This document shows positions 45,596 to 53,400 of a DNA stretch of 64,000 nucleotides, in pieces. The notes beneath the pieces are model-generated. The model ran no database searches and was not told where the DNA came from. It saw nothing but the letters and a program-made list of their open reading frames with translations. Each line of letters starts with the position of its first letter. Position 1 is the first letter of the stretch. The translations under genes were made by a program, and so were the position numbers. The stretch spans positions 1-64,000 of the forward strand of contig CALUET010000010.1 of the NCBI GenBank assembly GCA_944319745.1, written 5' to 3'. The DNA comes from an uncultured Phocaeicola sp. GTDB lineage: Bacteria; Bacteroidota; Bacteroidia; Bacteroidales; Bacteroidaceae.

Positions 45596-46378
45596 TTATT
45601 CTTGTCCGCCTTTTCCTTGTTCCACTCCAGCAAGTTCCGGATCGATCATAATGCGTCCGCAATATTCACACACGATAATCTTTTTACGCATGCGGATATC
45701 CAATTGTTTCTGGGGCGGAATTTTGTTGAAACAACCTCCACAAGCATCACGCTGAACGTAAGTAATACCCAAACCATTGCGCGAGTTTTTACGGATTCGC
45801 TTAAATGCCTGCAACAAACGCGGCTCGATCGTTGTCTCCAGATCCTTCGCCTTTTCACGCAATTTTTCTTCTTCCTGCTTAGTCTCTGAGATAATTTCGT
45901 CCAATTCTCCTTTTTTCACTTCCAGGTCTTTGGAACGTTCTTCCAGTTGCGTCGAATTCTTTTCTATCTCCTGCTCTTTTGCAGCAATGGCTTCCGTATA
46001 TTCTTTTATGCGCTTCTCGCATAACTCCACTTCCAAACTCTGAAACTCTATTTCCTTTGTAAGCACATCATATTCCCGATTGTTCCGCACGTTTTCCTGT
46101 TGAGTCTTGTACTTTTCAATGGAAGTCTTGGCGGTTTCAATTTCAATCTTCTTGGAAGCCACATTCGATTTCAGTTCGCTAATTTCTTTTTTAATCTTTT
46201 CAATACGGGCTCCCAAGCCGGCAATTTCATCTTCCAGATCTTGTACCTCAAGCGGAAGTTCACCACGCAATGTCTTAATTTTGTCAATCTCCGATAACAT
46301 GGTTTGCAATTGATACAATGCTTTCAGCTTTTCTTCTACACTTAAATCCGTAGGATCTTTCTTTACTTCTTTAACCAT
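45596..46378 (-). CDS. Coiled-coil protein with C4 zinc ribbon
   Basis: This 260-aa protein is a long antiparallel coiled coil (about residues 15-195, heptads of EIxxLxxx type) followed by a zinc ribbon with CGGC and CEYC (DACGGCFNKI and IIVCEYCGRI). The family sits beside nif3-like genes, as here (5 nt from the Nif3 gene), and resembles DksA-like architecture. Nucleic acid or ribosome association is suggested for the family; function here is unproven. Confidence 0.85.
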   Translation of the reverse strand: MVKEVKKDPTDLSVEEKLKALYQLQTMLSEIDKIKTLRGELPLEVQDLEDEIAGLGARIEKIKKEISELKSNVASKKIEIETAKTSIEKYKTQQENVRNNREYDVLTKEIEFQSLEVELCEKRIKEYTEAIAAKEQEIEKNSTQLEERSKDLEVKKGELDEIISETKQEEEKLREKAKDLETTIEPRLLQAFKRIRKNSRNGLGITYVQRDACGGCFNKIPPQKQLDIRMRKKIIVCEYCGRIMIDPELAGVEQGKGGQE

Positions 46379-46383
46379 AATTC

Positions 46384-47478
46384 TTAAAAGTATTTGATGG
46401 GATTCGTATTTATCCGCGTCATTTGAATACTCAGCGTCGGAAACTTATCCCGTATAATTGAATAAAGTATTTCTTTCGTGTATTGTTCACTCTCATAGTG
46501 GCCGATCTCTGCCACCAAAATATCATTTTCGTAATAGAAATAATCGTGATATTTTACCTCACCCGTAATGAACACATCGGCATGTGCCCGCACAGCTTTC
46601 GGTAAAAGAAAGGCACCTGCCCCGCCACACAACGCGACCTTTTGTATCAAACGTCCCGTCATATTCGAGTGTTTCACGCATCCCGTTTCAAAAATCTTTT
46701 TGATGCGTGACAGAAAATCATGCTCTGTTTCCGGTTCGGCAAGCTCTCCCACGAGGCCGGCTCCCGCCTGGTTCCACTCATTTTGAAGCGGATAAAAATC
46801 GAACGCGGGCTCTTCATAAGGATGAACGTCCGACAAGATTTTCAGGATTTCCGTTTTCCTATACGCAGGAAGTATCGTTTCTATCCGCACTTCCTTCTCT
46901 TCATGCAGCTCCCCAATGAGGCCGCAATACGGATGTGTCCCCTCCTTTGCACGAAAAGTTCCCGTTCCGTCCGTATTATAACTGCACGAGTCATAATTAC
47001 CTATGCAGCCGCATCCGGCATTAAACAAGGCGTTTCTCACATCTTCCGCCTTACTTTCAGGTACAAATGTCACAAACTTCAGCAACATGCCTTCTTTGGG
47101 CTCAAGAATTCTTACGTTTGTCAGCCCAATCTTCTCGGCCATTTTGTAATTAACTCCCCGGGAAGCATTATCAAGATTGGTGTGCATGGAATAAACCGTC
47201 ACATCGTTTTTTACGGCTTTCATGATGCAACGCGTCACATAATCGCGTCCCGTAACAGACTTAATCGCCTTAAACAAAAGCGGATGATGCGATACGATGA
47301 GATTATACCCCAAGGCTATCGCCTCATCGATCACGGCTTCCGTCACGTCCAAACACAACAATGCCCCTGTAACTTCCGCATCTGTTAATCCGATTTGCAG
47401 TCCGGCATTATCAAAACCATCCTGTAAAGGCAGAGGCGCAAACATTTCAAGGGCATCAATCACATCCTTAATTTTCAT
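46384..47478 (-). CDS. Nif3-like dinuclear metal centre protein
   Basis: This 364-aa protein is of the long Nif3 type, with an inserted PII-like domain (about residues 130-235, KFVTFVPESKAEDVRNALFNAGCG). Metal ligands are visible in NLIVSHHPLLF, YSMHTNLDNA and VAEIGHYESEQY. Role uncertain (GTP cyclohydrolase-like or hydrolase). The start at 47478 (MKIKDVIDAL) is supported by a -7 box on the bottom strand at 47506-47499; the frame reaching 47559 runs through that promoter. It precedes the zinc-ribbon gene in the same operon. Confidence 0.92.
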   Translation of the reverse strand: MKIKDVIDALEMFAPLPLQDGFDNAGLQIGLTDAEVTGALLCLDVTEAVIDEAIALGYNLIVSHHPLLFKAIKSVTGRDYVTRCIMKAVKNDVTVYSMHTNLDNASRGVNYKMAEKIGLTNVRILEPKEGMLLKFVTFVPESKAEDVRNALFNAGCGCIGNYDSCSYNTDGTGTFRAKEGTHPYCGLIGELHEEKEVRIETILPAYRKTEILKILSDVHPYEEPAFDFYPLQNEWNQAGAGLVGELAEPETEHDFLSRIKKIFETGCVKHSNMTGRLIQKVALCGGAGAFLLPKAVRAHADVFITGEVKYHDYFYYENDILVAEIGHYESEQYTKEILYSIIRDKFPTLSIQMTRINTNPIKYF

Positions 47479-47498
47479 GTTGCATGAAGAAATTTGTG

Positions 47499-47506
47499 CA
47501 AAGATA
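47499..47506 (-). promoter_or_regulatory. -7 box of the nif3/zinc-ribbon operon
   Basis: TATCTTTG on the bottom strand (47506-47499) would start transcription near 47493, just before the ATG at 47478. Confidence 0.6.
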
Positions 47507-47735
47507 CGTGATTTATCTGAAAAAAGATTTTTATTTTTTCTTTTTTCACACCAGAACAATCGTTATTCTCCTCGTTTTTTCTTTACTTTGGTAAATAATT
47601 GTTTTCATACGTATAAAACATTGTTTTTAGCAAAACAACAAATCGTTTGCTTAACAAAAAAGTAATTGTTTGTACACGATTCTGTAACATAAAAGTTCGA
47701 CTTTTGGGTGATTCACAAAAAAAATCACTATTCAC

Positions 47736-47927
47736 ATGAACATTACAGCAAACAACTATGTTATAGAATGTACGGTAGACAATAATTATTACGCCTACAT
47801 TTTGGGACATGAACAATGTTTTGCCATAGGTGAAACACCGGAAGAAGCAATAGAGAACCTGAAGACTGTAGAAGAAGAATTCATCAGGGAGATAAATGCA
47901 ATCTATCAGATTGACGATATCGCTTAA
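47736..47927 (+). CDS. Small HicB-like protein
   Basis: This 63-aa protein has the pattern of a HicB-type partial RNase-H-like fold: YVIECTVDNNYYAYILG, then AIGETPEEAIENLKTVEEEF. There is no HicA toxin gene beside it and no DNA-binding domain, so it is not a clear antitoxin. It lies 50 nt before ppk1 on the same strand and is likely co-transcribed. Function unknown. Confidence 0.6.
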   Translation: MNITANNYVIECTVDNNYYAYILGHEQCFAIGETPEEAIENLKTVEEEFIREINAIYQIDDIA

Positions 47928-47977
47928 TCTGATTTGTAAAAGGAAAACCGAGAAAGTAAAATAACGGAGTATAGTTT

Positions 47978-50035
47978 ATGACGGTCAAAAAGAAAGAATT
48001 TCCATATTTAGAGAGAGATATTAGCTGGATGTACTTCAACCGGCGCATACTGCAAGAGGCCATGCGTCCGAATGTTCCCCTAATGGAAAGGATGACATTC
48101 CTGGGCATTTATTCAAACAATCTGGATGAGTTTTTCCGTGTACGAGTTGCTTCCGAAAGCCGCATCGTGGAATATACGGACAAGACGGCGAGCCGCGAGA
48201 GAGAGCATGCCAAAAATATTTTAAAACAGATAAGGCGACTGAATTCTATTTACATGAAAGAGTATGAAACAGCCGTTCATGATGTAACTCAGGCATTGCA
48301 AGAAAAAAACATCTTCCTGGTATCCGATACGGAAGTCACACCGGAACAATTGCAATTTATAAACTCATATTATAAAACAAAACTGAGTGGTTCCGTCATT
48401 CCCATCTGGCTTTCTGCAGTAAAATCATTGGATAGCGACAATGACGAGAACATCTACTTGGCCATCAAAGCCCACAAACAAGATTCACGAAATACGGTAG
48501 ATTATGCTTTCTTGGAGCTGCCGGTCAACATATATGGTCGTTTTATCCGCCTGCCGGACCGGGATGGAAAATGCTACCTGATTTACTTGGATGATGTCAT
48601 TCGTTGCTGCCTTCCTCTGGTTTTTGAAGGACTGGATTTCAAAACTTTCGAAGCTTATGCTTTCAAATTTACCCGCGATGCGGAGATGGAAATAGATAAT
48701 GATTTGCGAAACGGTACATTGCAAAAGATTTCGAAAGGGGTAAAAAGCAGAAAACGCGGAGAGCCTTTACGGGTAATATACGATAGCAGAATGCCAAAAG
48801 ACCTGTTGAGACGAGTACTTCGCAAGCTCGATTTAGATAAGTTAGACACCGTACTGGACGGAGGACGGTATCAGAACCACAAAGATCTGATGAAATTCCC
48901 CGACTGCGACCGGCACGACTTGAAATATCCCTCATGGCCTTCCGTATTAAAAAAGGAATTGGATGGAGCAGACAGCCTTCTGCATAAAATACAACAAAAG
49001 GACCGTTTTATACATGTGCCTTATCATAGTTTCGACTCTTTCATCAGAGTTTTGCAAGAGGCCGCCATCAGTAAACAGGTTCGCAGTATAAAAATCACGC
49101 TTTACCGCCTGGCCAAAGACTCGAAGGTGGTGAAAGCTTTGATAGGCGCGGCAAGAAACGGCAAGAAAGTTACCGTCGTTATCGAGCTGTTGGCCCGGTT
49201 CGATGAGGAATCGAACATCAAATGGTCAAAAAAGATGCAGGATGCCGGTATCAAAGTTTACTTTGGAGTGGAAGGTCTGAAGGTTCATTCAAAAATAACT
49301 CACATAGAAATGAAAACAGGTTCCGACATCGCATGTATCAGTACCGGGAACTTTCACGAAGGAAATGCGCGGACATATACCGACTGCATGCTGATGACTG
49401 CATCACCCCGACTGGTTAAAGAGGTGAATATGGTGTTCGATTTTATAGAAAAGCCGTACACTCCCATAAAATTCAGGGAACTTCTTGTCTCACCCAATGA
49501 GATGAAAAAGAAGTTCATATCACTAATAAATGATGAAATAAAGAACAAAAAAGCCGGGAAACCTGCCTACATAAAAGTAAAAATCAATCATATAACCGAT
49601 GAAGTTATCATCGAAAAATTATATGAGGCCTCAAGAAACGGTGTAAACATCGACCTGATTGTACGCGGAAACTGCTCAATCGTTACGGGAGTGCCCGGGG
49701 TAAGCGACAACATACGCATCCACGGAATCATCGACCGATACCTGGAACATGCACGTATCTTCGTCTTCGCTGCCGGAGGAGAAGAAAAAGTTTTCATAGG
49801 ATCTGCCGACTGGATGCCGAGAAACCTGGATCATCGCATAGAGGTCATTACGCCGATTTACGATCCCGAAATCAAAGAAGAGATGAAACGGATAGTGGAT
49901 TTTGGACTGGCCGACACGATGCAGGGACGCATTGTCGAGGGAAAAGGTTCCAACGAATTTTGGAATTATCCGGGAGAGAAGCCCTTCCGCTCACAAGAGG
50001 CCCTGTATAATTATTATTCAACAACAGATAAATAA
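47978..50035 (+). CDS. ppk1: Polyphosphate kinase 1
   Basis: This 685-aa PPK1 makes polyphosphate from ATP reversibly. The N-terminal block YLERDISWMYFNRRILQEA is diagnostic. The PLD-like catalytic domains hold the phosphorylated His candidate in KVHSKITHIEMK and the STGNFHEGNARTYTD segment. The ppx gene starts 2 nt after the stop, giving an opposed synthesis and degradation pair in one operon. Confidence 0.97.
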   Translation: MTVKKKEFPYLERDISWMYFNRRILQEAMRPNVPLMERMTFLGIYSNNLDEFFRVRVASESRIVEYTDKTASREREHAKNILKQIRRLNSIYMKEYETAVHDVTQALQEKNIFLVSDTEVTPEQLQFINSYYKTKLSGSVIPIWLSAVKSLDSDNDENIYLAIKAHKQDSRNTVDYAFLELPVNIYGRFIRLPDRDGKCYLIYLDDVIRCCLPLVFEGLDFKTFEAYAFKFTRDAEMEIDNDLRNGTLQKISKGVKSRKRGEPLRVIYDSRMPKDLLRRVLRKLDLDKLDTVLDGGRYQNHKDLMKFPDCDRHDLKYPSWPSVLKKELDGADSLLHKIQQKDRFIHVPYHSFDSFIRVLQEAAISKQVRSIKITLYRLAKDSKVVKALIGAARNGKKVTVVIELLARFDEESNIKWSKKMQDAGIKVYFGVEGLKVHSKITHIEMKTGSDIACISTGNFHEGNARTYTDCMLMTASPRLVKEVNMVFDFIEKPYTPIKFRELLVSPNEMKKKFISLINDEIKNKKAGKPAYIKVKINHITDEVIIEKLYEASRNGVNIDLIVRGNCSIVTGVPGVSDNIRIHGIIDRYLEHARIFVFAAGGEEKVFIGSADWMPRNLDHRIEVITPIYDPEIKEEMKRIVDFGLADTMQGRIVEGKGSNEFWNYPGEKPFRSQEALYNYYSTTDK

Positions 50036-50037
50036 TT

Positions 50038-50961
50038 ATGGTAAAAGGAACAAATAGAAAACAAAGCGGCCGTTACGCCGCAATAGATATTGGCTCGAAT
50101 GCCGTAAGACTTCTCATCAAACAGTTGGACAAAGGGCGCGATTCTTTTCATTTCAACAAAGTGTTACTCGTAAGAGTGCCCTTACGCTTGGGATTTGATG
50201 TCTTTTCCGACGGGAAAATATCCGAACAAAAAGAAAAAAACATGATCCGCCTGATGAAGTCTTACAACTATCTTATGAAAATTTACGACGTTGATGCTTA
50301 TCGGGCATGCGCCACGTCTGCCATGCGCGATGCCCGGAACGGGACAGACATTATTCATCACATTGAGAAAAAGGCGGGCATAAAAATAGAAATCATCGAC
50401 GGGAAAGAAGAAGCCCAAATGGTTTACAACAACCACTTCGAATACATGGCCGACAGAAAAGGAAACTACATGTACGTAGACGTGGGAGGAGGAAGTACGG
50501 AGATTAACCTCTTGTCGGAAGGAAAACTTGTAAAGAGTCAATCGTATAATATAGGTACTGTGAGAATCCTGAACGGGGCTGTCAAAGAAGAAGAATGGGA
50601 ACGGATGAAACGCGACATGGCAGAACTTGCCAAAACTTATCCGGAAACCGAAATCATCGGTTCGGGAGGAAACATCAACAAACTGTACCGACTGGCGGAA
50701 AGAAAAGATAAAAATCTACAGCGGATGACCGTAAATACCTTGCAAGAACTGCATGCCCGACTAAAAGCACTACCGGTGGAGGAACGCATGGAGCAGTTCT
50801 CTCTGAAAGCCGATCGCGCCGACGTCATTGTTCCTGCCGGAGACATATTCCTCACAATAGCGGAAATTCTCGGTTCAAAGCACATTTATGTCCCCACAAT
50901 CGGGTTGTCCGACGGGATTATAGACGCCCTGTACAATGCACAAAAGAATCATCTGAATTAA
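50038..50961 (+). CDS. ppx: Exopolyphosphatase / GppA-type phosphatase
   Basis: This 307-aa short-form Ppx/GppA protein has the actin-like ATPase fold: AIDIGSNAVRLLI (phosphate 1), AYRACATSAMRDARNG, and DVGGGSTEINLL (phosphate 2). It hydrolyses polyphosphate ends or pppGpp; single-domain forms lack the extra C-terminal domains of the Escherichia coli enzyme. It is coupled 2 nt after ppk1, and a long hairpin terminator follows. Confidence 0.93.
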   Translation: MVKGTNRKQSGRYAAIDIGSNAVRLLIKQLDKGRDSFHFNKVLLVRVPLRLGFDVFSDGKISEQKEKNMIRLMKSYNYLMKIYDVDAYRACATSAMRDARNGTDIIHHIEKKAGIKIEIIDGKEEAQMVYNNHFEYMADRKGNYMYVDVGGGSTEINLLSEGKLVKSQSYNIGTVRILNGAVKEEEWERMKRDMAELAKTYPETEIIGSGGNINKLYRLAERKDKNLQRMTVNTLQELHARLKALPVEERMEQFSLKADRADVIVPAGDIFLTIAEILGSKHIYVPTIGLSDGIIDALYNAQKNHLN

Positions 50962-50982
50962 AAGCACACATGCTTTACATAT

Positions 50983-51048
50983 AAACGGGCCTTCGTTTCC
51001 GAAAAAAGAATTTGAATTTTCAGTGGAAACGAAGGCTCGTTTTTTCAA
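50983..51048. terminator. Bidirectional terminator between ppx and the GxGYxYP gene
   Basis: An 18-bp stem with one G-U pair (50983-51000 with 51025-51042) and a T run at its end lie between convergent genes. Confidence 0.9.
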
Positions 51049-51069
51049 TAAAAACCACGTTTCCGCGGT

Positions 51070-53163
51070 TTAATCAACGCATTTACTCCCGTAAATCTCT
51101 ACATCGCCTATACGCGCAATGCCGTCTTCTCCCGGATCCGTTATTGTCAAGCGGACGTAACGTGCCTTTACGGGAGCGACATCAACATCGGTCACGGCAA
51201 GGGTATTGCCCATCTGCGTATCTGCCCGACTCCATGTTTTCCCGTCAAGACTTACTTCCAGCATAAAGGAACGTGTATTCAGGCAAGGCGACAGTCCCGC
51301 CCTTTCGGCATGACGCACCACATAACGGCTCACAAGATACGGTTCCTTAAAATCGAATTGTATCCATGCCTTACCACTTTTTTCGGATGAAATCCAAAGA
51401 TGTTTCTCGCTGGGAGAACCGTCGGAAGCCAGTTCTGCAGGCGTATCGGCGGGTGAAGCAGTCACTTTTACCGCGGAAGAAAGCGTCAGGTTAAAGGGCA
51501 GATGATGCGCTTCGTTGTAAAGATTGAAAAAATGGTCTCCACGACATATCACAATGTTGCTCGGAGAAAGGTCCTCCAACTGTTTTTTCAGTGCCACAAT
51601 ATTGTCGGGACCCATTTTCCATGACTCGCCCTGTGCGGAAAGGAACAACGGCTCTGAACCATCGAAACGGGCAATCGTGTCTTTCCATAACGAATAAATC
51701 ACATCCACCCCGCTGGCATAACAAGGGAAATTCGGCATAAAGCTCAACCGATTATCCTGAATCTTCGGTGAAAGTTTATAGGGATGTTTCTCCCAATCCT
51801 GTAATGTCACTCCGTACAAATACCGGCAATTACGGGCATACGCGCTGCGCTGTTCATCATTCACCTCGTCCCATACGGTAATCACCCTCAATCCGCTCTT
51901 CTCAAGATACCGTTGTGTAAGTTTTGCATACGGAGTAAAATTCGTACCACTCGTAGAGTTCCACACATAATTATGTGCATCATATATCAAGGCATAGCCC
52001 AAACCGGAAGGGCCGGAGGCAAAGAAATCGTTTGAAGAAGCCGTTGCGTAATAGTAATTAAGCAGTCCGGGACCAAAGTCTACGAGCCCGGGGCTGATAG
52101 TCCAATTAATCGGAATGCTTCCTCTCCCCTGTTTGTCCCACAATTGCGACATGGCGTGCTGACAATATTGCACGTTGTCTCCGTCACTCAAAAAGATTGC
52201 CAGATAGATTTTGTTCTCGAGTTTCGGCATCTTTGGCACCGCCGGATAAGAGATCAGATGAGACATTCCCCCGTAAACGGTAGCATTCTCATAGAAATCG
52301 GAAGGGATGGTTGACAAACCATATTCCGCCGTCATGCCCACTCCGGAGCGTTCTTCCGGGAACCACCCCGTCACGATACTGTTTCCCGGCTGCATTGTTT
52401 TCAAGAATTTGCGAAGCACGATATTCTCGCTCCACACGCGTGCATCCAGCCAAACAACGGCCGTTCCTGCGGCAACGGCCAGGTCTCTCACGTATCCCCG
52501 CACCGGTGGTTGACTCACAAGCAGGCGGTGTGTGCAACGGTTCCAGTAATTCTCATATAAATAATCATAGATTTCAGTCGTATGAGTATAGGGAAGTTTT
52601 GTCAAATCGGCCATCACCGGCAGATCTATCTGTGCGCCCTTCAGCTGTTCGTAAATTCGGGGAGTCACAGGAAGCAAACCGTCCAATCCCGCAATGGTCG
52701 AAGCCAGATTGGCGTAATGAATGTTTTTCTCCGGATCGTACAGCACAACACCCTTCAATACATCCCGGTATTTCTTTATCAATTCAAAACGGTTATCCCC
52801 GGAAATTTCTTCCACGGAAAGATTTAATATTTTCGCCCATTTATATTTTCCCTCCTGGGCTCTTTCAAGAAGGAACAAGCGAGGTTTCTCTCTGTTGACG
52901 AGACCTTGTAATGAAGTAAACATTACCCTTTCCTCATCCGGCAATTGGGCTTTATCCAAATCCAGGCCGTCCAACGGCGACGAAGGCGTTGCAAAGTGAG
53001 GAATAGCCTGGCCTTCCGGCCAAAACAGGCCGCTTTCCGGTTGTTGCATGCTGCCAACCGGGATATAACGGTTCGTTCCTTGCTGCGCACACAAAGGCAT
53101 TGCAGACAAAACAAAGGCACCCATCAGAAAAAAGATGTACTTACGTGATAAAACTTGTTTCAT
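51070..53163 (-). CDS. GxGYxYP-domain protein with C-terminal discoidin (F5/8 type C) domain
   Basis: This 697-aa protein is exported by a signal peptide ending LCAQQ (start at 53163, MKQVLSRKY; the frame opens 7 codons earlier). The central part (about 60-530) matches the GxGYxYP putative glycoside-hydrolase family, whose signature region here reads GPSGLGYALIYD. Residues about 560-697 form a discoidin domain (SDGSPSEKHLWISSEKSGK, WIQFDFKEP, VSLDGKTWS, VRLTITD) for glycan binding. Activity of the family is unknown. It is monocistronic and divergent from the TonB receptor gene. Confidence 0.85.
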   Translation of the reverse strand: MKQVLSRKYIFFLMGAFVLSAMPLCAQQGTNRYIPVGSMQQPESGLFWPEGQAIPHFATPSSPLDGLDLDKAQLPDEERVMFTSLQGLVNREKPRLFLLERAQEGKYKWAKILNLSVEEISGDNRFELIKKYRDVLKGVVLYDPEKNIHYANLASTIAGLDGLLPVTPRIYEQLKGAQIDLPVMADLTKLPYTHTTEIYDYLYENYWNRCTHRLLVSQPPVRGYVRDLAVAAGTAVVWLDARVWSENIVLRKFLKTMQPGNSIVTGWFPEERSGVGMTAEYGLSTIPSDFYENATVYGGMSHLISYPAVPKMPKLENKIYLAIFLSDGDNVQYCQHAMSQLWDKQGRGSIPINWTISPGLVDFGPGLLNYYYATASSNDFFASGPSGLGYALIYDAHNYVWNSTSGTNFTPYAKLTQRYLEKSGLRVITVWDEVNDEQRSAYARNCRYLYGVTLQDWEKHPYKLSPKIQDNRLSFMPNFPCYASGVDVIYSLWKDTIARFDGSEPLFLSAQGESWKMGPDNIVALKKQLEDLSPSNIVICRGDHFFNLYNEAHHLPFNLTLSSAVKVTASPADTPAELASDGSPSEKHLWISSEKSGKAWIQFDFKEPYLVSRYVVRHAERAGLSPCLNTRSFMLEVSLDGKTWSRADTQMGNTLAVTDVDVAPVKARYVRLTITDPGEDGIARIGDVEIYGSKCVD

Positions 53164-53400
53164 AGTCGATTTGTTTTTTCGCAATTTATACTAACATTCT
53201 TCAAATATAAACAATAATTTCCACACGGAGATTTTTTCTTTTCGACAAATCATTTTGACACAAAAAACACGAAGATTTCACCCAAAGCTCTCCACCATTT
53301 GAAATTACTTTGTAATCACTTAGTCAATGAAGCGTCATTCTTCTGTTGTCCGCCTGTAATTTTAAAGTCTGATTTTTGCAACGAAATAATTAGAGACTCA

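Noticed and set aside
47621..47638. Hairpin TTGTTTT/AAAACAA as a terminator
   Set aside because: AT-only stem, no T tract after it, and it lies upstream of divergent genes.
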